This document shows positions 36,760-51,171 of a stretch of DNA of 64,000 nucleotides, piece after piece (positions within the stretch are counted from its first letter, which is position 1; each line of letters begins with the position of its first letter). The DNA lies in contig WAEK01000003.1 of the NCBI GenBank assembly GCA_011634665.1, positions 1,554,001-1,618,000 on the forward strand. The letters run 5' to 3'. The DNA comes from Mortierella sp. BCC40632 (lineage: Eukaryota; Mortierellomycota; Mortierellomycetes; Mortierellales; Mortierellaceae). Position numbers and translations under genes: made by a program. A model generated the notes under the pieces. The model was not told where the DNA came from. It searched no databases and saw only the letters and a program-made list of their open reading frames with translations.

Positions 36760-38086
36760 GAAAAGGACTTTTGAACATTATGAATGGTGCCACGAGACAA
36801 TCATGACTCTCAGCACAAGGATGGGATTTCATTTTGAGGAAGAAAAAAAAAAGGAGAAAGGAGAATAGGGCAGAAAGCGGGTTGAAAGACACTTTCCTAT
36901 CATGGAATGCCGATTCAGAAGGAAAGGAAAGGGTTTACAAGGTCAATACGATTGCTACCTTGGCGGGTGTAGACTGAGATTCCACCATGAATCGTTGTTG
37001 GAGAAACGCGTTCGGACCCAGTGTCTCTCGGTGCCAGTGAAGATACAAGTTAGGCAGGATCATTTGGGGAGTGTACCAGACTACTTTCTTGCCATCTCGC
37101 ACAGACAAATGCTCACCATACCCTTTTTTTTTTTTTTACTCCGTGTACTGGGTAGACGACAAAAAGGTCATCTGTTGGGCGAAGCACTTGTCATTTCCTA
37201 CCTTTTATCTCATGTTCAGGATTTATGTCTCCTCAGTCCTGTCAGGTTAAAGCCTCGTCTCACTGCAGGGGAGAACTGATACTCCTTGTCTCAAAGGGCC
37301 AGGTATGAGAGATACCCAAAAAAAACCACAGTGGCCTGTGTTCTGAGTGTGCACATCGGTACTGCTGAATCAACAACTGTGGCACATTTTAGGCTGCTTG
37401 TTGGCAAAGGCGTCACGGAGGTCAATGCTCTTGCAAAAGTCCTGCCTTGCATCCATTACCTTATTCAATGGAAATAGTTGAAGAAAATGCTATTGGCGCT
37501 CCAACAGGGTGCATAGGACAATAAGTGTTTCCACCCCTGACAGCCTGGCCCCCTCTCCCTTCCCGCGGCTCCAGAAGGTCCTCAGTCACAGCCATGGCTA
37601 TGAGTGGTGTGGCGTGGTGCTACGAGACAGGTGCATGCATTGTAGACAGAGAGAACGAGGTCGAGTGAGCACAACTCCCTCACCCCAGCCCTCCGCACAG
37701 GCACACGGGCACAGGCACACAGGTCGCAGGGCGACTCTGCAGGTGACCAGTCGACGCATTGTCCAATCAGCAGGGGCCAAAGACACTTTCCTGCATTTCG
37801 CGCTGGAGAGAGTGTGGTCAGCTGCCATGGTTGGTTCCCCTAGACTGACCTTGTTCTCCCTTCCTTCTCACCCACTCTCTCTCGCTCCTCTCTTGCTCTT
37901 TCTCTCTTTCTCTCTCACGAAGCATTGTGTCCTCACGTTCTTTTTGTTAGTCTGGTTCGTACTTTCAATCTCTCTCTCTCTCTCTCCTTCCCCACACTCA
38001 CGCTGTGTCCCTTCAAGATTCCCCTCCACTCCCTACTTTCCCACTACCTTCCTTCCACAAATAAGGCCGCCCCCAAAGGAACAATA
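34223..38086. other. 3.9-kb intergenic region without a supported gene
   Basis: I find no exon chain, domain or RNA gene. Contents: 3' UTR of the PPR gene with AATAAA at 34350-34355, poly(T) and poly(A) runs (34420-34436, 35413-35434, 36843-36851), a CT tract (36731-36757), and a GC-richer segment near 35980-36140. From 37850 a pyrimidine-rich leader precedes the Gid4 start. Short open frames at 36151-36489 and 36902-37279 have no supporting evidence. Confidence 0.5.
34350..34355 (+). terminator. Poly(A) signal of the PPR gene
   Basis: AATAAA lies about 130 bases after the stop codon at 34222. Confidence 0.5.
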
Positions 38087-39641
38087 ATGCCGGTTTTCAC
38101 AGAGCTGTGTTCAACAGAGCCCCTTGTGGAAAGCGCAGCAACCACGGTATGCACATGCGGTGGTTTCACGGATGCTGATCGTGATTCGATCTCCATGGTG
38201 CAGGCGATGATGGACTCGGATGACGGCTATGGTAGCAGCAGCAGCAGCAACTCGGCCATTGGCTTCCCACTCGGCTCAAGACTTCTCAGCAATGTCAATT
38301 TGAATGAGCTATTCAAGCATGACGCGTTCTTTGTACATATGGATGGTGACCGCCATTGGGCCCATTGTGAACTCAATACTCCGACCGCCAACGATACTTT
38401 GGGTACTTCGACGATAAAAAGCCAGCAGTCGCACCTGCAAATCCAGCAGCAGAGATTTATCCTTTTACATCTCCAGCACCAACTCAAGAGACAGCAATCC
38501 CACCGACAACGACAACGGCGACTTCGTAGAAAAGAGTGCGACTCTGAGGCTGGAGGAGTCGCAGACAGTCTAGAAGGCGAGACAGATGGAGACGATGATG
38601 ACAACGATGATGACGACGACGACTCCATCCTGGAGGTGGAGACCAAGAGAACCGGCAATGAGTCTACGCTGAAGAGACTATCCACTGCCCGGAAGTATCT
38701 ACGTGAAGACGCGTTCTCTCCGAGAAGATCGCTGCCAACCAAAACAGGCCATCTGTTCGCTGGGAGTCGATTTGAGGGCAAGCAAAAGTCTGGTTCGAGC
38801 AGCTATGATGTCCTGGTCGATATCAAGGTATTATGAGGCTCCTATGGCAGTTGTGTCACTCTGCTCTCTCGACCATCTCCCTTTCTCTCTCTCTGTCTCT
38901 GTCTTTGTCTCTCACTGTTCCTCGACTTGTACTTGCGAGACTAACAGAACAAATTGCCCATCATTGAAACGATAGCATGTCAACTTGGACGAGTCAACAC
39001 TATGCGGCTACCTACATATCCAGGGATTGACTGAAGAATACCCAGAGCTGACAACCTTTTTCGAAGCAGAGATCATTGGGGACCACTACAATTTTGTGAC
39101 CCAGAAGTGGGATGTAACGCCCACAATTGACAAGGATCATTGGGTAAGCCAGACGCCATCGGAACACTGAGAATACTTGCACGATGACAACTGCCCGCCA
39201 GATACGAAGATGGTCATGACCCGCTTGTTGTGTTCTATTACTTATACGCTTTGACCTCCTCCTCCTCTCTCTCTCTCTCTCCCTTCCTTCCCTCCTCACC
39301 TCCCCACAGTCAAAGTTCGAGCCATTCAGTCCAATGGTGGATATATTCACGCAAGAGCATTTCAAGTTTGATGCTGCTGACCAAGATGTAGTCTACATGA
39401 GGTGGAAAGAGCACTTCCTGGTGCCGGATCATCGGATCGAAGGCATTTCCGGTGCAAGTTTTGCAGGATTCTACTACATTTGTTACCATAGGCGTCAGGG
39501 ACTGATCGAGGGCTTTTACTACCACAAACAGAGCGAAAAGTAAGTCTTGCGGACATGTGCAGGCGGGAGCATCCACCGGGGAGGGGGTGCAAGTATGCAG
39601 GAATTCAGAGTATCCTGTACTCACATGAAGAAACATGAACT

Positions 39642-39682
<41 letters not shown>

Positions 39683-39786
39683 CTCCCTATCCATCTGTCT
39701 TTTCTCTGCGACGGAATAGGTTCCAGAAACTGACGCTAAACCACATGGCACCACTAGCAACATTCGGCTCGTACGAGTTCCGCTGA
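38087..39786 (+). CDS. GID4: GID/CTLH E3 ligase substrate receptor Gid4 (Vid24)
   Basis: Four exons keep phase (38087-38827, 38976-39143, 39310-39539, 39720-39786), giving 401 aa. The C-terminal 160 residues are the Vid24/Gid4 beta-barrel: DVLVDIK, STLCGYLHIQGLTEEYPELT, TFFEAEIIGDHYNF, DKDHW then SKFEPF, YMRWKEHFLVPDH, ISGASFAGFYYICY, GFYYH, and the C-terminal FGSYEFR. In yeast and humans this receptor recognises Pro/N-degrons and hands substrates such as gluconeogenic enzymes to the GID E3 ligase (established). The N-terminal 240 residues are divergent: a Gln/His/Arg-rich stretch, then an Asp run (DGDDDDNDDDDDD) and a basic Ser-rich linker. A CT-rich leader precedes the ATG (context AATAATGCC). 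Intron 3 contains a CT repeat. Confidence 0.92.
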
Positions 39787-41937
<2,151 letters not shown>

Positions 41938-43657
41938 ATAATATTGTATAATCTATTGTGTGAATAAAATATATATATATTCTGGAAGGATGACCATAGA
42001 CCTGTTAGTTGAACCTGGGGGAGGAATGGGTAATGTCGCTGCGGCATCTGCAAGAACACCGAACACCAGATGCTTTCCCCACGCTGGATCAAAGAGCAGT
42101 CCAACTGGAGCAAGAGGTTTTGAGGAAGGGATGACTCTTTGGATTTAGGTCACAGCCGTCGATCGAGATATGATCTAGTAGTATGCATGGCTCTGGAGTG
42201 AGACGAACTCTTAGGTTTTAGGCAATGAGGAGTTGAAGGCCATAGAAAAACTGAATTTGTTGGATGTGATTCGTAGGTGTATCTTTGAGTGAGAACATTG
42301 TCTTCGGTGTCAGGGGTAGAATAAATAGGCAGAAATACTATTCCTGGCCTCTTGGGGGACTTGTCAAGATGTGACCAGACCAGAGGATGGATGGTCGCGT
42401 AAATAGGGTTGATACCCATCGCCAACGCCTCCCTCCTCCTCTCCCCCACCCCCACCCTCGGAGTCGTGAGCTCGGGAAGATCTCCACAAGGTTGAAATCT
42501 AAAGCTGGTTTAACAGAGCCAGTAGGTAGAATGTACTCTTTGTTTCCACAGTTGTACGCCGAGGCACATCACCTTTATTTGCTTGAGTTTGGTTGAACAC
42601 TTTTTTTTTTTTGGCGGTGACAGGTGAGTTTCTCTCACAGTTGTTCACACCTGCGTTCGATATGCAAAGGCGAAATGTATTGTGTTTTGAAAAAGGCATC
42701 TGTGGCGTAAACAGTAAACACAACGATGTTATGCGTTCCTGGACCATTGCGTGTACATGTTGGCGCAACAAACAAGGACCGTTCGCACCGTGGGCTTCTG
42801 TACCATGAAATATCAACTGGTACCAATCCAATGAACTAAAGCAAAGAGCAAATGTCATGAAAAGAGTCCTCAGTGTTAGGGGCTCGTGAATCCGTGGATA
42901 GTCTAGTCGATCTTGGATACAATCTGGCCATCCTTTCTCTGAGACTAATCCACACCCGGCTGTTCCCTAGGAATCACAGCTCCTTCCTCCCTTGCCTTCA
43001 CTTCATTGTGATGTTTTCAGCTCGAAACATCGCTAAAACTGGTTTTTTCTGGGCAAGAACAGCCCACAATCGAGAAGACTGGGGCATGCTGAAAAAACAG
43101 AGGCTTACAGCTTACGAAAAACAAAAGATCAGAGTGGATATCTTACTATGCTGTGCCAGAAAGCAGAGGACATGCTCTCACCATCGAACTAAACAGGGCG
43201 TAGGCAAGAAACGGGGGGAGGAAGGTTAAAAGCGATCCGATGCAACGCGTCTCTCGGGAGAAGACTGGGTGGCCAGGATTCCTTTGAGAAGGAAAGGGCT
43301 GTTGCCCATACGAGCTCGAGCTGTCTATTGGGCTTGAGCATGGGAAACCTGTTTGAAAGGCACCAAGTTTCTGTGACTTTGCTTTGGCGGGGTCAAGGCC
43401 AACAGCCAAACCCAGAGCGAGACGCCGGGATCATCTCTCGGTTTATACTCCTTCGGCATCAACAACACCAACAACGACATCATCTCTATCTTCATCGACA
43501 TCCACCTCATCGGGCACCATCATTGTTGCCTCGTTAATTGCTTCATCATCCGCTCTGCAGCTGTGCATCGGGGTTTCGCCACTAGTCCTCCGTCCAGGCC
43601 GTACCGCACCATCGTCTCACTCGCTCACATCATCCCGTCCACCCCCAACAAAGAGCA
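41938..43657. other. Intergenic region upstream of SCAP
   Basis: About 1.7 kb. After the LYS1 3' UTR I find no supported gene or RNA. A T tract (42600-42612) and a pyrimidine/CA-rich leader from about 43440 precede the SCAP start. Short open frames at 42499-42858 and 42873-43229 show no domain or splice support. Confidence 0.45.
41963..41968 (+). terminator. Poly(A) signal of LYS1
   Basis: AATAAA starts 26 bases after the stop codon at 41937, followed by an AT-repeat stretch. Confidence 0.5.
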
Positions 43658-46600
43658 ATGGCGTCGTGGAGGCGGATACCTGGCCTGGCTCCCCTCGCAT
43701 CTCTCATCACCTCCACATTCTCACTCCAGTCAAACCAGACTCTTCGTCGATACAATAACCTTCTTTCCCAGGCCTTCTATCACCATGGTCGGCTCTGTGC
43801 ATCGAATCAGGCCACGGTGATGGTCCTCGTCATCCTCTTTGTCGGCATGATCTCTTACCCTGGCATCGTAACTTACTACAATGTCTCTACCTACGCCGGG
43901 CGGCAGGCCGCCCCTACCTCTATCGACATTGCCCTGAGCGCTAATAAGCGCTTTGGAGACCTAGATGCTTTGCTTTCCAGCACAGTCATTGCTCCGACCT
44001 GGACACAGGACCCTGATGTGTTTGAGAGAAGATTACCCCTGTCCAAACCAATGCACTACATCGCCCCTGTTATCATCAATGCAACAGAGCTGCTTAGATC
44101 ACAGCAATGGCTTCAGCACCAGCAAGCTCATTCATCTGCCTCTCCGGAAGTGGCAGCACGCTGTCCATCTAGGTTGACCGAGGCCGATGTCTTGATCTTT
44201 ATGGCAGATATTCAGCGACGCATCGAGTCAATCAAAGTTGACTACAGACCCCAGGGCAACGATATCGCTAGTACAACTGGGACCCCACCGAGTGGATCAA
44301 TGTCCGTTAAGGGCGAGGCGGACGATGAGGAAGCGCGATCATTGTCACTCAAGGACATATGTGTTAAGGATGCCTCCAAACGGACACAGGGCTCTGAAAC
44401 GGCTTGCTTGGTGCACAGTCCACTCGCCTACTGGCAGAACGATCCCGAGATGATTCGTCATGATCATGACCTCCATAGCACCGTCCTCAGTCTTCAGAAC
44501 AGCTCCACACACCCAGGACTCTTTGGCAGGATGGACTTTGATCAAGGAGTCCTACCTCAGCAGCTTGGACACCATGGTGCACTTGTCATGACCTTCTTCT
44601 TAAGAGGCGATCTTGGCGTGGACACAAAGTCCGCAGCACCAATTGGAAAATCAGTTGACTCGGATCTCTCCAAAACGCTCCCTATCAACGTTCTTCATGC
44701 ATGGGACATGATCCTTAGTAGGCTCAGTGCCGAGCTACTGACAGGCACGGACCAAGAGCAACTGACCATGGATCATGATGGGGAGAATGGCTCTGCCGCA
44801 AGCTCGGAGCAGGAGGCTATGTTTGGGAATGGCGTCAATGATCCACCCTCAGGTGCCCTGTCGTGTGAAACGCACCCTCTCCGTTTAGGGGCTAAAGTTC
44901 AGGAATTGCCGGCAACTGAGAAACACCGAGCGTCAACACGCCTCGTTCCTGAGGTATTGGACCAATACCTCGTATTGAGAATACCGTAGCGCAGACCGGA
45001 ACCAATGTCCCTATTTATCCGCTTTCTTCAGGTCACTAACTACAACTCATCCTCTCGTCACTTTGATAGGAGTATGCAATCCCTGGCACCAACATCTCTG
45101 CAGAGTACTGGCTGCTAGCTATGGCGTATTTTGTCATGTTTCTCTATATCTCCCTCTCTGTGGGAAGAGTTGATCTCGTGAAATCAAAATACGGACTCGG
45201 AATTGCTGCAGTAGCTACTGTGTTTGTTTCGCTACTCATGTCGATTGGTCTTTGCTCAGTCTTTGGAGTGACATTGACCCTCATGCCATGGTTAGTGTTT
45301 TTCCATTGCTGAGCTGATTTGTTGAAAAATAGAGCAGAACCTTTTTGAAAGCAAGAGTCAACTAACATGGATAAACTCACGCTCAATCCGGTTATTTAGG
45401 GAGATTTTACCGTTTATGATTATTGTCGTGGGCGTCGAGAACATCAACATATTGGTACATGCAGTCGTAGAAACATCTATGGATCTGCCTGTTAGAGAAC
45501 GCGTAGGACGCGGCCTCAGTGCCGTTGGAGTTTCCATCACCAAGACATTGGTGGCCGAGCTTTGTCTTTTGATCGTCGGCGCCATGACGACCATCCCTGC
45601 AGTTCAGGAGTTTTGCACGTTCGCTATCGCTGCGGTCATCATGGATTACTTGCTTCAGATGACCTTTTTTATCACGGTCATTTCGATCGATATTCGACGT
45701 CTGGAGCTTTCGGATCTTAGTTCTCGCCCAGTCACTCCTTTTTCGCGGCACCCATTCGGACACGGACATCGACATGCATTCTTGAACAAGTCGGGCCCAG
45801 GTCTAGGAGGGCGCGACAGTCCCAATTTTCATACAGGGGAGGCATCACATATTCAAAATGACTTTTTGAGGACAACAAAACAGCACCAGAGAAGTCCGAG
45901 CGCCGCATCACAACATAGTGACGGAGAATCCAAAACCCTTGGAAAGGTGCCAGCTCGGAGCCCTAAAGGACGTTTCTTCACCTCGATTCTTGTAAGAATG
46001 CCAATCAGATATTCTACCAATCCTATGAACCAGGCTCTTTTCTCTTTCTTTTGTAATATTATGTGGAGCCCCACGACTAGACCCATTCATTGGAACGTTG
46101 TGATTTTGACCGCTGACTCTGAATCGCTTCACAACTGATAGATGGTGGGCGTTATGGCATATCTTGGGTATATTTATGGTACTACAAGTCAATCAACGCC
46201 AAATGACACGGAGAACTCAGTGGTATCTTACTGGAGGATCCTTTCGCCCTCCGATTCATCTTTATTCTGGGCTACTATTGATCCAACCAAGTCTGGCGGG
46301 TTTCTCAGCATCCAGTCACCCACTGTCATCTTCATGAAGGGTTACTCGCTGGATCAACAGGAAGAGTCTTGTCTTGAAATCACTGAATCGTTGAGCGAGG
46401 AAGGATGCAATGATCAAGACTCGCCAGAACTGGAAAAAACTCAAAGGGAAATATCCCAAACGCCCTCGGATGGTCAGCTGGATCCAAGGGGACCGTTCAA
46501 GTTCTTACGGAATGCTTCAATCTTTATCTGTCTATTTGCGTTTTGGTTGATCCGAGTGTTTGTCATTCCGTCGATTATCCTAGCAGCCGCTATTTTGCTG

Positions 46601-49138
46601 TTGCTCTCTTATCTTCTCAGTCCTCAACGAAAGCTTCTTGTAGATTTGCAGTGGCGATTTCCCTTTATTGTACTTCCCGGAGATTATCAGTCCAATCGCA
46701 AAATGATGATGGAGGAACTTATGGCTCAAGAGGCAGAGGAATTGAGTCACAATGCACGCCCGAGCATTCCCCTCCCTGGATCTGTTGAAACATTCAGGAC
46801 TGGCGGACACGAAACGGACATTGATCAGATGGATTCTTCTCCCGATACTGGACTCGTTTTGACTTCAAGTATGGAGGGGGTTATTCTACTATGGGATGGT
46901 TCAATTACGAATGGATCCCAGGTACCCATTGCAAAGCTCATCGACGAACGTGGAGGCTCCTCATCGTCTACTAAAGGCCAATCTGTAGCAAAAGGGTCAT
47001 CCTACAGCAAGTCAATCAGAAGTTTGAAACTGGAGCGGAGCGGGACGTTTGCGGTTGCAGGATATGGCGATGGAACAATCCGCTGTTGGAAGATTGATCA
47101 TTTAAGGAGAGCCCTTGAATACCAACAAGATGGCGTGGCCCTTGTTCGTTGCCAGATGCCCTTCCAGCAATTTACTCGCAGTCCAGAATCCACGACCGAC
47201 CCGTCCAAACTACGGATCACTACCGCATGTTTTTGGAATGTGTCTACACGCTATGACCTGTCTTCACAATCTTTGTTGGTTGGGTACCGGGATGGTCAAA
47301 TCTGGATTTGGAACATCTTGACAGGAGTGGGAAGCTGCGTAATCGACACAATGCACCGAGGCGGGATTTCAGAGATGAGTCTCTTTGAACAGGATAACAG
47401 GCTCCACAATGAGATGGAGGGAACAGCTTCCCGCTCCTATCTGGTCGTTGCAGGCAAGGATGGTGGACTCCAGTGTTGGATCAGCACACAGCACAATCCT
47501 GAAGCGAGTGCTTGGACAAAACTATGGGGCCATGCAGGTTCCAAGTCAAGTCCAGCTGTCTCTGTGCTTTCATCTCATCCCGAGGTCCCAATGGTTGCCG
47601 CAGGATACATGAATGGAGCCATCAAAGTGTGGGATTTGGAGTGTGGCAGCCTCACTTGGACTCTTTCGCGAGGAACTCACGACTCCAACAGCACAGAGGC
47701 TCATATGAGTAATAATCATTTGCCCTCACATCGTGGACAAGTCACTAAGCTTCTTTTCCATCCACTGGAACTTGAAAATAGTCTTACTGGAGACCCGGCA
47801 CCACGGTTATGGCTTGTCATCTCCAGTGGCATCGATGAGACGGTGATGATATGGAATGTGGAGTGGGAAGGACTCATGTCGCTACCCCAGGGTGGTGCTT
47901 TCTCATTTGAGAACTACAACTCTGTCGGCAGCAGATACCGTCCTGGTGTGGCGACACCTTATACTCCAAATGAAACTATGATGGCCTCGACATCCTATTT
48001 CGATCAGATGTCATCAGAGTCGAAACCAGGATCGGTTAGCGGAGGTGGACAGACCGATACATTCGCGGGCGGCAGATATCATTCAGGACAGACGCCTACT
48101 GACCAGCACCGAACTATGCTCAGTACATCACTGCCTGCCCCAAGATTGGTCGGATTCATGAAGCAAAAGGGTGGCAAGAGTATCACTGTAGCCAATGGCT
48201 GTCTCTATGGTGTGAGGAGAGCAGAGTCAATGTCATCGACAGCTTGTATGTCCAGCGTGGATGGTACCTCAAGGTCATCTCATTCATTGGCGATGGATGC
48301 TGCTGGACGGAGTGGCGCCTATGGAGTTTCGAGTCCAATTCTCCGCAACCGACGCAAGAGCGAGGGTCATGCTCTGAATTCACAAATGTCCCTTCAAGAA
48401 AGCGGACCTAATCAAACTGGAGCACTAGCCTCCTCTAACCCAAACAAACGAGGATGGGAACTTTGGGAGGCAGATTTGTATCAATGTGTCTTTCGAGATC
48501 CAGGATTTTGGGGATTGGATCTTTCTGTGCGAACAATTGATCTGCAGGCCTCGGCACAGCATTCCACACAACCCATCTCACTGCCTCAACAATTCCCTCA
48601 GCCATATTTGGCCCGCCGCCCTTCTGCTATCCAAACCAAAGCCGAGCGACCAGTGCCTGCTCAGGTACCCCTGCAGATGAACGAACCCTTCCGTGAGAAC
48701 GTGGTCTCTGGAGATTACGAGATGGTGATGATCAACAGCAATGGGTCCGGTATTGCTGTTCCCGTACTGATGGATCGAGGTCGTTCACCCCACCATCATC
48801 GTCTTCCTTCGAATGGCGCAATGGTTGGAGGAAAGCTTGAACGTAGATCTCAGCAGTCAGAACAACAGAATTTGGGTGGATTCACAGGTGAATCAACTCC
48901 GTCCTTGGTACCACCCGCCATCACATTATCTCACTCACCACCAGCACAAGGTGACAGGCTGGAGCCGGCCAGTGATCCCGAACTTTTGCCATTTGTCGAG
49001 TCCAAGTTAGTGCATACCATCTGGAGGGGTTCAGGAGATGCTTGTGATCATAGTCATCTGATGGATATTGTGATCGGGTTTGGCAACTGGATCAAAGTGG
49101 TTCGGTTACAGAGCGAGGAAGGAGACGAGGACGCATGA
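43658..49138 (+). CDS. SCP1: SREBP cleavage-activating protein (SCAP), sterol sensor
   Basis: Four exons keep phase (43658-44953, 45070-45290, 45400-45991, 46142-49138), giving about 1701 aa, longer than animal SCAP (about 1280). Start context is GCAATGGCG. Order: first membrane helix near residue 55 (VMVLVILFVGMISYPGIV), a long luminal loop with N-glycosylation motifs, then the sterol-sensing domain spread over exons 2-3 (YWLLAMAYFVMFLYISLSVG, GIAAVATVFVSLLMSIGLCS, FMIIVVGVENINILVHAV, AVIMDYLLQMTFFITVISI). More helices follow in exon 4 (IFICLFAFWLIRVFVIPSII). The cytosolic C-terminal half has at least five WD40 repeats ending in LLWDG, IRCWKID, IWIWN, IKVWDL and MIWNV. Family role: escorts SREBP from ER to Golgi when sterol is low. 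Long Ser/Gln/Pro-rich inserts sit in the C-terminal part. The symbol follows the fission yeast gene. Confidence 0.92.
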
Positions 49139-49362
49139 GCGCTCTTCTAATCTCTCCACACCATACTTCCACATGCAACATTCCGCGCGTGCGTGCGTGC
49201 GTGCGTGCGTGTGTGTGTGTGTGTGCAATATGTATTTTTTTGTACAACATAATCGCCAGAGATAGTTTGGCAATGTGTAAAGTAAAAAGTCGACATTCAT
49301 GCTATATTACATCGGAGAAAATTGTGTATGTGTTTGTGTGTGCTAAGAGGGGCGATCCATCG
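49139..49362. repeat. 3' UTR spacer with GTGC/GT microsatellite
   Basis: The short gap between convergent genes holds a GTGC repeat turning into a GT repeat (about 49185-49226). Confidence 0.7.
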
Positions 49363-50864
49363 TTACTTGGCTGATTTGGATTTTTTATCGGCACGTTCTG
49401 ATGAACCGGTGAATGGCCTTTTGTTTGGTTGACCTTGTCTTGACTGGTTTGACTGTGGTGGTTGCCCTTGTTGCTTTGCATTTTTACCTTGACCCTTGAT
49501 TCCCGTTGATGTGTTTTGCTGTTTGCCTACATTCTGTGCCTTTTGTGTCTTTTCCTTAACTGGTTGGACTGTTGTGATACTCTGAATGTTGGTTGCAATA
49601 TAGGCTGTGGATGCTGTGGTCGCTGCAGAAGTTGTGACCGGAGGTGTTGCCGTAGTTGTAGTCGTAGTAGTGACCGAAGGTGTCGCCGTCGTTGTTGCTG
49701 TCGTTGGTGGAGTGGACTTAGGGATAGAGATCTTTGGGAGCCATGGAACGGTAGTAGGCACAACGAATCGACTGGAGGCTGCCACCAAATAGTCTGCATC
49801 TTTGATCTCATCATCCAGTGCGGAGGACTACAAGAAAAAAAATGAATCGGATGATTAGGATTTGGAATCCTTTCTACAAATCGCGTATATGTCCTACTTT
49901 CTATGCTCCTCCGAATTACCTTGACGAGCACCGCGCCAACAGCTTTGATTCCAATAGCCTGGCTAAGAGCAGATTCAGCACCCTTATGAAGGGGAAACAG
50001 TAATGTTTTGGGGAGCATGGCTACCATAGCGATCAAGTGCTTGTAAAGGTGCTCTGGGGACAAATCGCCCTTACAGACGTACACTGCACTCGGAGGAGGA
50101 AACTCTTTGGGGTTTCTGATCGACTGCTCAAGATCCTTTGTCACTGCATTGATACCGATGCTGATGTGACGTATGATTCCAGGAGCCTTTGAAGTATGAG
50201 TTTGTGCCGTAGTCATGTCGACATCTCCTGCCTGCTCCTGTGTCTTTGACATTCCTGTACTGGACTCTTTTGCTGAATCGAGTGATGTCTCCAAAACCTG
50301 GTCCGTCTGTGCAAGCGCAACATTGGGTGCCTTGGATTTATTCTTGCGCGCCTTCTTTTTTTCTTTTTTATCCGCCAAAAGTGGTGATTTGGCGGCTGCC
50401 TGTTTGTAGTCTCCAATTGGTTTCAGAAGCCTAAATGTGGTGCCAAAGTAAGCTTAGAAACGATACACCAGACACCCATTGATTTCCTGGTAATAAAAAC
50501 CAAAAGATCCAACATTCATATACACGCAGGGGTGGCAGAGAAAAAATTCAACATACTTGCAAAGCAACTCTAGCACAGATCGATTATCCCCGTCGGTCAC
50601 TTGAGCCCTAGTGCATAGACCAGCATTGAGATTATGTTAGATCGATACGACCAAACTCCTTGAGATTGCCTCAGAACCCTTGTATTAGTTAAATTTCGAA
50701 AAGTGGTGGTGAAAAGAAATGCTTGGAGTAGAATACCATGGTATTTCGTGAGGAGTCCTTAGGTTGTTTCTGACTGTAGTCTTCATCTTTTTGGCCTTGA
50801 CGGCGTTCATGGTGCGCATTCCACCAGAGTGGACAGCGGCACTACCATCTTTACGTCCCGACAT
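49363..50864 (-). CDS. RNase P/MRP subunit, Pop3/Rpp38-like (L7Ae fold)
   Basis: Four exons on minus keep phase (50864-50737, 50607-50557, 50430-49920, 49827-49363), giving 384 aa. The N-terminal block (TTVRNNLRTPHEIPW, then RSVLELLCKLLKPIGDYK) and the central L7Ae-like domain (IIRHISIGINAVTKDLEQSI, SAVYVCKGDLSPEHLYKHL, LLFPLHKGAESALSQAIGIK, AVGAVLVK) fit the Pop3/Rpp38 protein family of the nuclear RNase P and RNase MRP ribonucleoproteins, which process pre-tRNA and pre-rRNA. Two Lys-rich blocks (KKEKKKARKNKSK and the C-terminal RADKKSKSAK) suggest RNA contact or nuclear targeting. A long Thr/Pro then Gln/Lys low-complexity tail follows the domain. Other L7Ae proteins (Nhp2, Snu13) are much shorter, so they fit less well. 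It is divergent from the cyclophilin H gene. Confidence 0.8.
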
Positions 50865-51171
50865 TGCTGTTCCAGAAAAAAAAAAAAGAAAATCCTCGCT
50901 TGTAGACGGAGCTTGATAGTAAACTGGCACACTTCAAGATATTTATGGTCCAAACAAGTGAGAATGAAGTGCGATCCGATTGTTCTGTCCTGGCAAAGCT
51001 CTGTCAAATGGCTCAAGAAGCATGTGTTTTGTGGCCAAGCACTTTAGCTCAGTATCACTAAGCCACTAATAGCAGTTGAAAATGGCGCGGTTGGTGGCCA
51101 TGCATGCAGAAGGCACAACCTCTCTCTCTCTTGCTCTTTTTTTTTTTTTTTTTTTTACTCGGCCATCAGCA
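50865..51171. promoter_or_regulatory. Divergent promoter between the Pop3-like gene and PPIH
   Basis: About 305 bases between divergent start codons of two RNA-processing genes. It contains an A run next to the minus-strand start (50876-50887) and a CT/T tract (51121-51156) next to the plus-strand start. Confidence 0.45.

Noticed and set aside
34223..38086. tRNA or other structured RNA gene in the large gap
   Set aside because: I looked for A-box and B-box-like pairs and cloverleaf arms by eye and found none. A dedicated search would be needed to exclude them.
37509..38087. Open frame running into the GID4 leader
   Set aside because: It is a translation of the CT-rich promoter and leader in another frame than GID4.
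42873..43229. 118-codon open frame upstream of SCAP
   Set aside because: No recognisable domain, splice context or conserved motif. It probably lies in intergenic DNA.
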